Of a stretch of DNA of 64,000 bases, positions 42,501-51,449 are shown piece after piece. The notes under the pieces were generated by a model. It had not been told where the DNA came from. It searched no databases and saw only the letters and a program-made list of their open reading frames with translations. The first letter of the stretch is position 1; each line of letters starts with the position of its first letter. Source of the stretch: JADJNW01 sp964549655. GTDB lineage: Bacteria > Bacteroidota > Bacteroidia > Chitinophagales > Saprospiraceae. The position numbers and the translations under genes are program-made. Location: NCBI GenBank assembly GCA_964549655.1, contig CAZJXN010000002.1, positions 46,610 to 110,609 of the forward strand. The letters run 5' to 3'.

Positions 42501-45133
42501 CAGAATTAAAACAGTCGGAAGAAGATTTGCGTGAAAGCGAAGCGCGGTATCGCACCTTGTTCAATTCTATTGACGAAGGTTTCTGCGTATGCGAAATGCT
42601 TTTTGACGAAAATAATCAGCCTGTTGATTATCGCTTTTTGGAGGTCAACCTCATGTATGAAAAACTGACCGGGCTGAAGAATGCCGTGGGCAAAACCGGA
42701 CGGGAACTGGAGCCTAATTTGGAAAAACACTGGTTTGAAATATACGGAAAAGTAGTGCTGACGGGCGAACCCATTCGTTTTGAAAGCCATCTGGCAGCCT
42801 GGGACAAGTGGTACGACCTCTACGTGGCTCGCGTGGGCAAACCCGAAGCGCGCAAATTTGCCATTCTCTTCAATGACATTAGCGAGCGGAAACTGATAGA
42901 GCGAGAACGCGAGCGCTTTCTTGCCATCGGTTCGGATTTGCAAGTCATCATGGGTACGGACGGTTATTTCCAATGGGTAAGCCCCACGGTGGAGCGCATC
43001 CTCGGCTGGACGGCGGAAGAAATGACCACCCAGCCCGGGGCTACCTTCCTCCATCCAACGGATATGGAAGCAAGCCAGCAAGGAGCCAATCAGCTTTTTG
43101 GCGGCGAAGAGCTATTCGACTTTGAAAACCGCTATCGCCACAAAGACGGCTCGTACCGATGGTTCTTGTGGCGGGCGCAGCCTTACCTGGACAATAAAGT
43201 TATTTATGCTGCTGGTATTGACATCACCGAGCGAAAGCAGACAGAAGCAGCCTTACGTGAAAGCGAAGAACGCCTGCGCATCGCCATGCAAAACAGCGCC
43301 ATTGTGCTGAGTGGATTAGACCTCCAACTGCGCTATACTTGGACTTTAAATACCCATCCTGACTTTGCAGAAGCAAAGGTAATCGGTAAAACGGCTGCCG
43401 ACATTATGCCGGAAGAAAATGCCAAACAACTCTTAGCCATCAACCGGCGGGTGCTGGAGCGCGGCGTAGGGAGTCGCAACGAGATTGCCATAGAGCTATC
43501 CGATGGCTTGCACTTTTACGATCATTTTGTAGAACCTTTTCACGATACCACCGGCAAGCTGACCGGGCTTACGACGGCTGCTATAGACATTACTGACCGC
43601 AAAAAAGCGGAAGAAGTGCTGAGTGAATTGTATCGTCAAATAAAGCGCCAATCCGCCGTCTTCGATACCACGCTTTCCACCATCACAGACCATGTTTATA
43701 ATTATGACCGCGACGGTCGTTTTCTATATGCCAATCAAACATTGCTCGACCTCTGGGGATTGAAAAAAGAAGACGCTATCGGCAAAACGATGGCAGAACT
43801 GAACTACCAACAGGAAGTAGAAACGCGCCTACTCGAAGGTATTAGAACTGTTTTTGATACCCAACAAATGGTGACCAACGAAACTTTCTATACCAGCCCA
43901 AGCGGTATGAGTGGACATTACGAAAATATCCTGACCCCGGTTTTTAGCGAAGACGGCACGGTAGAATTCGTCACCGGCTCCTCGCGCGACATCACACAAC
44001 ACAAGCAACTGGAGGAAGTCCTACGCGATGCCGACCGCCGTAAGAATGAGTTTTTGGCGACGCTGGCGCACGAGTTGCGCAATCCGCTCACGCCCATTCG
44101 CGCCGCATTAGAAATCCTCAATCACAGCGAAAACCGCGAGCAGCAGCAGCAAGTACGGATGATTATTGAACGGCAAATCCGAAAAATTGTGATTTTGGTA
44201 GATGACTTGTTGGAAATCTCCCGCATCACGCGCGGTAAAATCCAGTTACATAAAGAAATCATTTCTATACAAGCGGTACTCAAAGATGTAATAGAAACGA
44301 CTCAACCTTTAATAACTGCCGCTGGACATCAATTTACGCTGCAAGTGCCAGAGGAAGTGGTTTGTATCCATGCAGATGATATCCGCATCGCTCAAATCCT
44401 TGTCAATATTGTAAACAACGCTATCAAATACACCAACAATGGCGGAACGATTTCCCTGATTGTGACTACGGAAAATGACCAAGTGGTTATTCGCATCAAA
44501 GATAATGGCATCGGCATTCCAACCGACCGTTTAGAAAGTATTTTTGAAATATTTGAACAAGTAGAACACCACGGCAAAAAGTTTCAAAGCGGCTTGGGCA
44601 TTGGATTAAGTTTGGCAAAAGACCTGACGGAATTGCACGGCGGCACTGTCACGGCGCACAGCGAAGGCGAAGGGAAAGGCAGCGAATTTACGGTGCGGTT
44701 GCCCTTAGCCGAAGACCAAACGCCTTTGGATGAAGAGCCGCCTTGTGAGGACGACCCGGAAATACCTGCTTTTGAAGGCAATAGAAAACGCATCTTGGTG
44801 GTAGAAGATGACATAGACATCGCCGATATGATGCAAGCCATTTTAGAATTGGAAAATTATACGGTGCAAATAGCCAATAACGGGGAAAGCGCGATAAGAG
44901 TAGCAACTGAATTTATACCTGAAGCGGCACTGGTGGATATCGGTTTGCCCGATATGGACGGACACGAAGTAGCCCGTCGCTTGCGCAAAGAATATCCGAG
45001 TTTGTTATTAATCGCACACTCTGGCTGGGGCGCGGACGAAGATTTGCAACGCTCCAAAGAAGCAGGATTTGACCATCATCTGGTAAAACCTGCGGATATA
45101 GAGGAGATTACGGCGTTGTTGACAAAGGTTTGA
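39578..45133 (+). CDS. CheB-CheR-PAS hybrid histidine kinase with receiver
   Basis: A 1851-aa cytoplasmic signalling protein. Order: CheB methylesterase-like domain (about 15-200; GIGASAGGVQAL with the catalytic Ser, VLHLSQAHESN, LSGTGSDGTLG), CheR methyltransferase (about 215-490; NVTNFFRDKDVF, WVAGCASGEEAYSMA, SCRNVLIYL), coiled coil about 650-745 (EELKASNEELQAINEELRST), at least five PAS/PAC domains, HisKA with phosphoacceptor His1498 in LAHELRNPLTP, HATPase (NIVNNAIKYTN, DNGIGIP, GLGIGLSLAK), and a receiver with Asp1787 in ALVDIGLPDMDG. No membrane segment. No che genes nearby, so input and targets are unknown. Flanked by terminators; monocistronic. Confidence 0.93.
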   Translation: MDHTDAPKTKTTDDKKFLLVGIGASAGGVQALKSLFASIPADSGMAYAVVLHLSQAHESNLDAILQTQTAMPVLQVYKPVTVKPNHVYVIPPGKFLELTDGIIRLTEPERIEGKRIAIDHFFRNLADVYGIRAVCIILSGTGSDGTLGMKQIKERKGFAIAQDPEDAAFGEMPSSAIHTGLIDVVLPIPKMAEKLLAVRDSTERFRLVDKNDQKVAEQIKGSEALREIITLLRVRTGNDFANYKQTTILRRIARHLQIHELESMTDYVHLLRDRPEEVDFLLNNLLINVTNFFRDKDVFEALETSVIPQLFEGKTAQDTLRVWVAGCASGEEAYSMAMLLTEHAAKIPHPPKIQIFASDVDKEAIAEARLGQYNTSIVLDVSEERLQRFFVKEDHTYRVRKELRELILFSPHNLLRDPPFSKLDLVSCRNVLIYLNRPTQVKVLQVFHFALGKSGFLVLGSSETAEGTPNLFTPIEKKLRIYTRTGSESIIYAPPVLPFGNNWQVKIPELPMIQPEKSFSFGELHFRLLEQYAPPSALVNEEFDILHLSEHAGRYLRHVGGEPTSNLLKIIHPDLRPDVRAALFAAQQEAQTVEVPDVRMELDGQERYINLTVHNITAPQSVRGFLLVLFEEHSYARTAPAENGQKQKLISTDDAMEGVVRRLEDDLQRTKDRLRTTVEQYETSLEELKASNEELQAINEELRSTSEELETSKEELQSVNEELISVNQEMKDTLEEISRANADLQNLMVSIHIGTIFLDRTLHIKLFTPEVQKIFNILPADVGRPISDFTNKLDYDFLNEDAQQVLKTLQATEREVCSAEGHWYIARLLPYRTLEDRIDGIVMTFVDITERKKAEEKMRASDKLFRAVVSQTTVGIALTDLTGRFTFVNDHYCQIVGYTAEELLQRKIQDLTHLEDVVSHREKFIQMVKKGESFTGKQRYIRKGGAAVWVSNSVKLVRDEQEKAAYAIVVSVGISELKQSEEDLRESEARYRTLFNSIDEGFCVCEMLFDENNQPVDYRFLEVNLMYEKLTGLKNAVGKTGRELEPNLEKHWFEIYGKVVLTGEPIRFESHLAAWDKWYDLYVARVGKPEARKFAILFNDISERKLIERERERFLAIGSDLQVIMGTDGYFQWVSPTVERILGWTAEEMTTQPGATFLHPTDMEASQQGANQLFGGEELFDFENRYRHKDGSYRWFLWRAQPYLDNKVIYAAGIDITERKQTEAALRESEERLRIAMQNSAIVLSGLDLQLRYTWTLNTHPDFAEAKVIGKTAADIMPEENAKQLLAINRRVLERGVGSRNEIAIELSDGLHFYDHFVEPFHDTTGKLTGLTTAAIDITDRKKAEEVLSELYRQIKRQSAVFDTTLSTITDHVYNYDRDGRFLYANQTLLDLWGLKKEDAIGKTMAELNYQQEVETRLLEGIRTVFDTQQMVTNETFYTSPSGMSGHYENILTPVFSEDGTVEFVTGSSRDITQHKQLEEVLRDADRRKNEFLATLAHELRNPLTPIRAALEILNHSENREQQQQVRMIIERQIRKIVILVDDLLEISRITRGKIQLHKEIISIQAVLKDVIETTQPLITAAGHQFTLQVPEEVVCIHADDIRIAQILVNIVNNAIKYTNNGGTISLIVTTENDQVVIRIKDNGIGIPTDRLESIFEIFEQVEHHGKKFQSGLGIGLSLAKDLTELHGGTVTAHSEGEGKGSEFTVRLPLAEDQTPLDEEPPCEDDPEIPAFEGNRKRILVVEDDIDIADMMQAILELENYTVQIANNGESAIRVATEFIPEAALVDIGLPDMDGHEVARRLRKEYPSLLLIAHSGWGADEDLQRSKEAGFDHHLVKPADIEEITALLTKV

Positions 45134-45140
45134 AAAGCGC

Positions 45141-45183
45141 GTGAAAAGCGTCCTACGGCTCCGAGCCGTAGGACGCTTTTCAC
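45141..45183. terminator. Strong bidirectional-type terminator
   Basis: GTGAAAAGCGTCCTACGGCT(C) and its exact complement form a 21-bp perfect stem with almost no loop, flanked by T/A runs, after the hybrid kinase gene. Confidence 0.75.
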
Positions 45184-45193
45184 GGAAAATCTT

Positions 45194-45201
45194 TATATTT
45201 G
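45194..45201 (+). promoter_or_regulatory. -7 box of the Uma2-family gene
   Basis: TATATTTG, directly after the terminator and 20 nt before the ATG at 45222. Confidence 0.5.
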
Positions 45202-45221
45202 TAAATGTAAAAAACAGAGAT

Positions 45222-45827
45222 ATGGTGACAACAGCAAATAAGCCCAACGATAGCGCAGCACCGCCCAAAAAAATTTCTTGGTCGGAATTTGAAAAACGCT
45301 ATCTGACGCGGGAAGACAAGTACAAATACGAATGGCTCAACGGCGTGGTGGAAAAAACAGAACGTGCGATGAATTATACCCAATTTTTTATTTTAAGAAA
45401 TTTATTGAGTTTTTTTGAAAAACTTAGAGTGTCTGGTAAAACAAGTGGTTGGCTGATAACTGAGCCAGATTCTTTTTTTCTTGAAAACCATCGCCGACCA
45501 GATGTTGCTTATTTTACAGACCAACAAATTGACCGTACTTCTTTGGGCGAAAATCAAGTGCCGCAATTTGTAATAGAAGTCATTTCTAAGAATGATAAGA
45601 TCAATAAGAACCAAAAGAAAATACAAGATTATCACAGAACCGGTGTACAAGTGATTTGGGAAATCATGCCAGAACTCGAACAAGTACACGTGTATCATGG
45701 CAAGGATATATCTATTTGCAGTGGCGAAGATTTATGCTGTGCTGCACCCGTGTTGCCAGAGTTTGCGCTTACCGCGAATGCCATTTTTCAAAAACCTGCA
45801 ATTGTGGAGGAAAAGGGGAACGAGTGA
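45222..45827 (+). CDS. Uma2 family (DUF820) putative endonuclease
   Basis: A 201-aa protein, start at 45222 (MVTTANKPNDSAAPPKKISW); an upstream in-frame ATG (45141) lies in the terminator. The PD-(D/E)xK-like core is TEPDSFFLENHRRPDVAYFT and QVPQFVIEVISKND followed by K residues and YHRTGVQVIWEI. The family is widespread, often in many copies, with unknown biological function. Confidence 0.85.
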   Translation: MVTTANKPNDSAAPPKKISWSEFEKRYLTREDKYKYEWLNGVVEKTERAMNYTQFFILRNLLSFFEKLRVSGKTSGWLITEPDSFFLENHRRPDVAYFTDQQIDRTSLGENQVPQFVIEVISKNDKINKNQKKIQDYHRTGVQVIWEIMPELEQVHVYHGKDISICSGEDLCCAAPVLPEFALTANAIFQKPAIVEEKGNE

Positions 45828-45928
45828 CCAAGGGAAAGAGTGACCGATAGATTGGCGACCAAGCGTAAAAAAACGATTTGTCCTATGTAACTATGTGTTT
45901 AAAAATATGCAAAATCGAATGATTGCTA

Positions 45929-47209
45929 ATGAAAAATACATTCCTTGTTTCTTTCCTTTTAATAATAATTGTTGCGTGTTCCAAAGAAAACGAAACGGCT
46001 GCAACACTTACCTATTGGGCTTCCAACAATATTGAAGAAATCGCTTTTGCCAAAAAAGTAGTAGCCCGCTGGAATGCCGAGCATCCTGACCAAACGATTT
46101 TATTGCAACCCGTGCCCGAAGGGCAATCCAGTGAAGAAATCATTCTCGCCGCCGTTGTTGGTAAAACCACGCCCGACATCTACGCCAATATGTGGCAAGG
46201 CGACACCGAATTATACGCGCAATCCAACGCGCTCATTCCGCTCGACACGCTTGATGGTTTTCTCGAATTTTTACAAAATCGCTGCGATAGTCTTACCATT
46301 GCCGAAGTGACGGCGCAGGACGGACACATTTATCAGATTCCCTGGAAAGTGAATCCGATTATGATGATGTATAATACTAAAATCTTTAGAGAAGCAGGTT
46401 TTGATAAGCCGCCGCGCACGTATTCCGAGTTTCTAACTGCCGCCGAAAAACTCAAAAAAGATGTGAATGGCGACGGCTACACGGATCGCTGGATTGGCAA
46501 TACCGATGTGGCAGTCGTTTGGTGGCAGCGCTTATTTAATTTTTATCCTTTGTATTTGGCGGCTTCTGGTGGTGATAAATTAGTGACGAAAGACAAAGCC
46601 GTTTTTAATAATGAATCGGGCATTGCTACATTCAACTTTTTACAAACATTATATAAAAATAATTATTTTCCGAAAGAACAAATGCGCGCCCAGAGCGACC
46701 CTTTTTTGCAAGAACTCACGGCTGTAAAATTCACTGGACCCTGGGACGTTTCCTACACCGATAAATTCAAACCCGAAGGCTTCGAGTACGCCCTCGCGCC
46801 CATGCCCGTACCCGATGCGCACGTAGGACCCGCTTACACTTATTGCGACCCAAAAAACATCGTCATTTTCAATACTTGCAAACAACCGGAACTCGCGTGG
46901 CAATTTTTAAAACTGCTCATCAGCGAAGAAGGCGATTTAGATTTTTTACAATTATCCAATCAAATCCCGCGCCGGAAAGACTTGCTTGTCAATCCAAGTT
47001 TTATTCAATTTTTTACTCAAAACCCAAAGCTCAAGCCCTTCGCCGAGCAATCGCGCTACCTGCGCGGCGTGGACAGCAGCCCCGTGATGAAAGAAGTATT
47101 TGACTTGATTTCGCAGGAGTATGAAGCGACGGTGATTTATGCCGTGAAGTCGCCGAAGCAAGGGATACAAGATGCGGCAGAGGCAGTGGAGTTGTTGTTT
47201 TTGAAGTGA
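45929..47209 (+). CDS. Extracellular sugar-binding lipoprotein of ABC importer
   Basis: A 426-aa substrate-binding protein of family 1. MKNTFLVSFLLIIIVAC gives an SPII signal with Cys at 17 (the in-frame ATG at 45923 is two codons upstream). Family features: LTYWASNNIEEIAFAKKVVA, YQIPWKVNPIMMMYNTKIFR, AAEKLKKDVNGDGYTDRWIG, TGPWDVSY and PQLAWQFLKLL-like helices. It delivers an oligosaccharide to the permeases encoded at 48336 and 49309, from which it is separated by a toxin-antitoxin insert. Confidence 0.9.
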   Translation: MKNTFLVSFLLIIIVACSKENETAATLTYWASNNIEEIAFAKKVVARWNAEHPDQTILLQPVPEGQSSEEIILAAVVGKTTPDIYANMWQGDTELYAQSNALIPLDTLDGFLEFLQNRCDSLTIAEVTAQDGHIYQIPWKVNPIMMMYNTKIFREAGFDKPPRTYSEFLTAAEKLKKDVNGDGYTDRWIGNTDVAVVWWQRLFNFYPLYLAASGGDKLVTKDKAVFNNESGIATFNFLQTLYKNNYFPKEQMRAQSDPFLQELTAVKFTGPWDVSYTDKFKPEGFEYALAPMPVPDAHVGPAYTYCDPKNIVIFNTCKQPELAWQFLKLLISEEGDLDFLQLSNQIPRRKDLLVNPSFIQFFTQNPKLKPFAEQSRYLRGVDSSPVMKEVFDLISQEYEATVIYAVKSPKQGIQDAAEAVELLFLK

Positions 47210-47395
47210 AGAAAAATTAAATATTATTGCTAATATTTTTCAATTTTTGCACTTTACTAAAAATATACTTATTTTTGGAGAACGTGAGTTGAGCAATTTT
47301 AACGCGTATGTTAAGTCGTAATGACCTGCTCCGTCAAAGTTGGACAAGCATTGCAGAAATAAGAATATTATACGATATGTAAAAAGATTAAAATT

Positions 47396-47617
47396 ATGAC
47401 TATTCCGCAAGCAAATTATGTAGTTGATAATCAAGGGCAAAAAATATTCGTGCAACTAAGTTTGCAAGATTGGGAAAATTTCGTAAATGAATTTAGACGA
47501 TTAGAAAGTCTATTATACCTAAAGAGTAAACTTAAAAATGCGTTTCGGGAAGTGCGTCAAATACAAAAAGGGGAAAAACAAGGTACTACTTTAAATGATT
47601 TTTTGAATGAACTGTAA
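47396..47617 (+). CDS. Antitoxin of RelE-type toxin-antitoxin pair
   Basis: A 73-aa protein, MTIPQANYVVDNQGQKIFVQ, with SLQDWENFVNEFRRLESLLYLKSKL-type helix and TTLNDFLNEL tail; this N-terminal beta/helix and C-terminal toxin-wrapping tail is typical of Phd/RelB-like antitoxins of Bacteroidota. Its end overlaps the toxin start by 11 nt. Confidence 0.75.
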   Translation: MTIPQANYVVDNQGQKIFVQLSLQDWENFVNEFRRLESLLYLKSKLKNAFREVRQIQKGEKQGTTLNDFLNEL

Positions 47618-47999
47618 AATTATTGCGATTGATGCCTTTAAAAAAGATGCAAAAAAACTGCTCAAAAAATATGTTTCGCTCAAAGACGAATTAGCCCAAC
47701 TGCAAGCACAATTGTTAGACAATCCTCGAATGGGAACACGCATTCACGAAAATACGTATAAAATTCGGTTGGCTGTAAAAAGCAAAGGAAAAGGTAAAAG
47801 CGGAGGAATGAGAGTCATTACATATGTAGTTGAAGTAGAAGTCCAGGTGGAGGAAAGTGTAACAGAACAGGGTATCACGATTTTCTTATTAACAATTTAT
47901 GATAAATCTGAAGTGGAAAATATAGCAGACCAAGATTTGCAAAATCTAATCAACGAAATAAATACGGAACTCAATGACGAGGACACAGAGAATGAATGA
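47607..47999 (+). CDS. RelE/ParE-family toxin
   Basis: A 130-aa toxin, MNCKIIAIDAFKKDAKKLLK. RelE-fold features: two N-terminal helices, NPRMGTRIHENTYKIRLAVK, KSGGMRVITYVVEVEVQVEE, then ITIFLLTIYDKSEVENI. Family members are mRNA interferases or gyrase inhibitors. The long acidic C-terminal tail (INTELNDEDTENE) is unusual. Confidence 0.8.
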   Translation: MNCKIIAIDAFKKDAKKLLKKYVSLKDELAQLQAQLLDNPRMGTRIHENTYKIRLAVKSKGKGKSGGMRVITYVVEVEVQVEESVTEQGITIFLLTIYDKSEVENIADQDLQNLINEINTELNDEDTENE

Positions 48000-48025
48000 A
48001 AACAAACCTGTACCTTTTATATCCA

Positions 48026-48259
48026 TCAATTTTCACGAGTATTCCAATGCTCCTCTTCTTCATTGTCCCAAACTTCCGACAGCGAATGCGAAGACAAACG
48101 CATAGACATTTCTGTCAATTCTTTATCCCCAATGGACCAATCTTCTTGACTACTTTCCTGTATCAGCCGGATATATACCAATAATCGCTCCAACATAGCA
48201 GCATCTTCAATAGTGTCAACAATTTGGTGTAAATTGCCTTTTAGTTCTGCTACACTCAT
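48026..48259 (-). CDS. Small antitoxin-like protein, convergent to TA pair
   Basis: A 77-aa acidic protein from ATG 48259 (MSVAELKGNLHQIVDTIEDA; the open frame begins at 48304). It resembles the short helical proteins that accompany orphan RelE genes in Bacteroidota (LKxxLHxxIDxxxD...LxxLL). TATATTTG (complement of 48283-48290) is a good -7 box. No cognate toxin is adjacent in the same direction. Confidence 0.55.
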   Translation of the reverse strand: MSVAELKGNLHQIVDTIEDAAMLERLLVYIRLIQESSQEDWSIGDKELTEMSMRLSSHSLSEVWDNEEEEHWNTREN

Positions 48260-48335
48260 TTTGGTGGAATTTGTACTTTTAACAAATATACAAAAGAAAC
48301 ACAAATAAAGATAGAAACGCCTTAATTCCTATCCA

Positions 48336-49184
48336 ATGAAACGCCTCACTCCCTACTTACTTGTCTCCCCGTACTTGCTGCACTTCGCGCTGTTTGTGGC
48401 GTTTCCCGTCGTTTTTTCGGTTGTGTTGACCTTTCATGATTGGAATATTATTGGTCCGATGAAATTTGTTGGCGTGAATAATTATGAAAAGTTATTTCAC
48501 GACCGCTATTTTTTTAGAGCTATTTTTAATACGTTACTGTTTCTGGTCATTCATATTCCTTTGCAAATTGTGGTCGCACTCGCGCTCGCAGTAGCTTTGA
48601 ATAGTAATATTCGGTTTCGGGCATTTTTTCGGGGCGCGTTTTTCCTGCCGGTGGTCGTATCGGGCGTGGTAGTGACGATTATGTGGCAACAATTATATGG
48701 TTTTGAAACGGGTATTTTGAATAAAATGCTGACTGCCATTGGCGTTGGACGCATCGGCTGGCTGAACGACCCGCTTTGGGCGATGCCCGCCATTGCTATC
48801 ATGGTGACGTGGAAAAATGTGGGTTTGTACATCATTCTATTTCTGGTCGGCTTGCAAGGCGTACCGCCACAATACTACGAAGCGGCGGAACTGGAAGGCG
48901 CTTCCAACTGGCAACAATTTCGCTTTATCACTTTGCCATCTATTAATCCGACGATTTTTACGGTGGTCGTGCTTTCTACCATTGGTGGTTTTTCGTTATT
49001 TATTGAGCCGTATGTAATGACTGGTGGCGGACCACTGAATAGTACGCTTTCGGGCGTTTTATATATTTACAAACAAGCCTTTTTTTATTATCACATGGGC
49101 TACGCCGCTACGCTGGGATTGTTTTTTGCACTACTGATTTTAGGAGTTGTAATGATTCAACGGAAGTTTATTGAACAAGATTAA
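48336..49184 (+). CDS. Sugar ABC transporter permease (MalF/UgpA type)
   Basis: A 282-aa inner-membrane protein with six transmembrane helices and the EAA loop YEAAELEGASNWQQFRFITL that docks the ATPase. The family start TPYLLVSPYLLHFALFVAFP and SFHDWN-like segment fit the MalF/UgpA group. It pairs with the next gene. Confidence 0.92.
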   Translation: MKRLTPYLLVSPYLLHFALFVAFPVVFSVVLTFHDWNIIGPMKFVGVNNYEKLFHDRYFFRAIFNTLLFLVIHIPLQIVVALALAVALNSNIRFRAFFRGAFFLPVVVSGVVVTIMWQQLYGFETGILNKMLTAIGVGRIGWLNDPLWAMPAIAIMVTWKNVGLYIILFLVGLQGVPPQYYEAAELEGASNWQQFRFITLPSINPTIFTVVVLSTIGGFSLFIEPYVMTGGGPLNSTLSGVLYIYKQAFFYYHMGYAATLGLFFALLILGVVMIQRKFIEQD

Positions 49185-49308
49185 GGGAAGTCAGAACAGG
49201 GAGGCGAGAACAGAGCGACTAAACACTATATAAAGCCGCAAAATGTAAAATTTTAAATGTAAAATGTAAAAGTAGAGCCCAACTAAAACACCACAACACG
49301 ATGAAACC

Positions 49309-50118
49309 ATGAGAAAAATAATATTCTATACAGTTTTAATAATCGCCGCTTTCGGCTTCCTTTATCCTTTCATTTGGATGGTGAGTGCCTCCTTTTCTAC
49401 AGAGCGAGAAATTTCTAAATTAGTCTTTCTGCCACAGCAATTTACATTTGATAATTATAAAGCACTCGTAAAAAGCATTCCAATTTTTCAAGCTTTATTT
49501 AATAGCGTTTTGGTGGCGAGTATTGTTACATTTGGTGTGTTGATATTTAGTTCGATGGTCGGTTATGCTCTGGCGAAGCATAACTTTAAAGGGCGCAACT
49601 TGATATTTTACATCATCATTTTTACAATGACGCTGCCGTTCCAAATCACGCTCATTCCGAATTATATTTTAATGGTAAAATTTGGCTGGGTGAATAGCTA
49701 CGCAGCGTTGATTATTCCTTCCTTGATGAATGCGTTTGCAATCGTGCTGTTTCGACAACATTTTAGGACCATCCCGCAAGATTTGTTGGACGCGGCGCGG
49801 ATTGACGGATGCAGTGAATTGCGCATTATTTTTCAAGTGTTGTGGCCCAATTCCGTCCCAACGCTGGTAACAGTAGGCATTCTGACTTTCATGGCTTCCT
49901 GGAATGAAGTGCTGTGGCCCCTCATCGTGATTCGCACCGAGGAACTCATGACGCTCCCGCAACTCGTCACGCTCTTCGCCGTGGGCGGACGGGCACAAGC
50001 GCAATTAGGTGTAAAACTCGCCAGCGCGACCATGCTGGCAGTGCCGATTATTATAGCTTATTTAATTTTTCAGCGTTATTTCATTCAAAGTATGGCAGCC
50101 TCAGGATTAAAAGAGTAA
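49309..50118 (+). CDS. Carbohydrate ABC transporter permease (MalG/UgpE type)
   Basis: A 269-aa partner permease with six transmembrane helices. FGFLYPFIWMVSASFSTERE at the start and the EAA loop LLDAARIDGCSELRIIFQVL are diagnostic, and the end FIQSMAASGLKE is the usual UgpE terminus. No ATPase gene is in the operon. Confidence 0.92.
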   Translation: MRKIIFYTVLIIAAFGFLYPFIWMVSASFSTEREISKLVFLPQQFTFDNYKALVKSIPIFQALFNSVLVASIVTFGVLIFSSMVGYALAKHNFKGRNLIFYIIIFTMTLPFQITLIPNYILMVKFGWVNSYAALIIPSLMNAFAIVLFRQHFRTIPQDLLDAARIDGCSELRIIFQVLWPNSVPTLVTVGILTFMASWNEVLWPLIVIRTEELMTLPQLVTLFAVGGRAQAQLGVKLASATMLAVPIIIAYLIFQRYFIQSMAASGLKE

Positions 50119-50155
50119 AATATACTGTCAAAAATGTAAGTATTCAATTCAAACT

Positions 50156-51448
50156 ATGAACATTCAAAGAAGTGACCTCCGATTGACGGCTGACCCGTCC
50201 AAAGTTATTATGCTTTTTCTCGATTTGGGCAATCCATTACGTTATCAACATTTAATAGAACGTTTTTTGCAGCTTTCAGAAGCCGAGCGCGAGCAACTTT
50301 GGCAAGAAACAAAAACCGATTTTGCCCATCGCCACCGCAATTATGAGGAACGTTTATTAGAAAATCTCTCCAAATTTGAACAGCGATTTGGTAAAAAATT
50401 AGACTTATCAGAAACCGGAAAATTGCTGCTTGGCGCGTACGCCACGAAAGAATATTCCATTGAAGCGGCAGCCTTGTTCAATCCTTCGATGGTAAAACAT
50501 CCTGACCAGAACGGACTTACGACCGGGGAGACCCGTTTTGTAATGAGTCTACGCTCTGTCGGCGAAGGGCATATCTCGACACTTTCGTTCAAACAAGGTG
50601 TAATGGGTTCAAATGATGATATTCGTTTTGAAGCCGAATCCCAATTGCGCACCACCGGAAAAAGGGTAGAATTATCCGAATCCGAAAGGGAATCGCTAAA
50701 TGAAAAAGAGCAAGACGATAATTATTTAGTACAATTTGATACTTCTATTACGTTGCCGGAGCGCGTGATTTTTCCATTCGCAGCCTCGGAAACATTGGGC
50801 ATGGAGGACATTCGACTCATAGAAATGAAAGAATCGGGCGTGCCGCGTTATTTGGGAACTTATACTGCTTATAACGGTAAAGATATTCAATCCAAATTAT
50901 TAGAAACAGAAGATTTTCAGACGTTTAGAATTCGTAGCTACAATAAAGGAGCCGTGCAAGACAAAGGCATGGCATTCTTTCCGCGCCGCGTGAATGGTAA
51001 ATTCGTGGTCATTTCCCGACAAGGTGGAGAAGATATTAATATCATGTTTTCCGATGATTTATATAATTGGAAAGAAAAACAATTGTTGCAAGCGCCCGTG
51101 CAGCCGTGGGAATCCGTGCAAATGGGTAACTGCGGCTCGCCGATAGAAACGCCGGAAGGTTGGCTCTTGCTTACCCACGCCGTAGGACCCATGCGACGTT
51201 ATTATTTGAGTGCCAGTCTGTTAGATTTGGATAATCCACAAAAAGTAATTGCCTCATTAAAACAACCCCTTATGTCGCCCCTCGAAAGCGAGCGCGAAGG
51301 CTACGTCCCAAACGTGCTTTACACTTGCGGCTGGATGGAGCACGGCGAGCAGTTGGTCATTCCCTACGCCATGTCGGACGCGGCTTGCAGCTTTGCAATG
51401 TTAGAAAAAGCGGATTTAGTAAATGAATTGCTACAAAATAAAATATGA
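50156..51448 (+). CDS. Glycoside hydrolase family 130 (mannoside phosphorylase-like)
   Basis: A 430-aa protein of GH130. Key blocks: FNPSMVKHPDQNG, LRSVGEGHISTLSFKQGV, ETLGMEDIRLIEM, GMAFFPRRVNGKF, MGNCGSPIETPEGWLLLTHA and the C-terminal GYVPNVLYTCGWM. Members phosphorolyse or hydrolyse beta-mannosides. N-terminal region about 1-110 is helical as in long GH130 forms. Placement after two sugar permeases suggests the imported substrate is a manno-oligosaccharide. Confidence 0.88.
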   Translation: MNIQRSDLRLTADPSKVIMLFLDLGNPLRYQHLIERFLQLSEAEREQLWQETKTDFAHRHRNYEERLLENLSKFEQRFGKKLDLSETGKLLLGAYATKEYSIEAAALFNPSMVKHPDQNGLTTGETRFVMSLRSVGEGHISTLSFKQGVMGSNDDIRFEAESQLRTTGKRVELSESERESLNEKEQDDNYLVQFDTSITLPERVIFPFAASETLGMEDIRLIEMKESGVPRYLGTYTAYNGKDIQSKLLETEDFQTFRIRSYNKGAVQDKGMAFFPRRVNGKFVVISRQGGEDINIMFSDDLYNWKEKQLLQAPVQPWESVQMGNCGSPIETPEGWLLLTHAVGPMRRYYLSASLLDLDNPQKVIASLKQPLMSPLESEREGYVPNVLYTCGWMEHGEQLVIPYAMSDAACSFAMLEKADLVNELLQNKI

Positions 51449-51449
51449 T

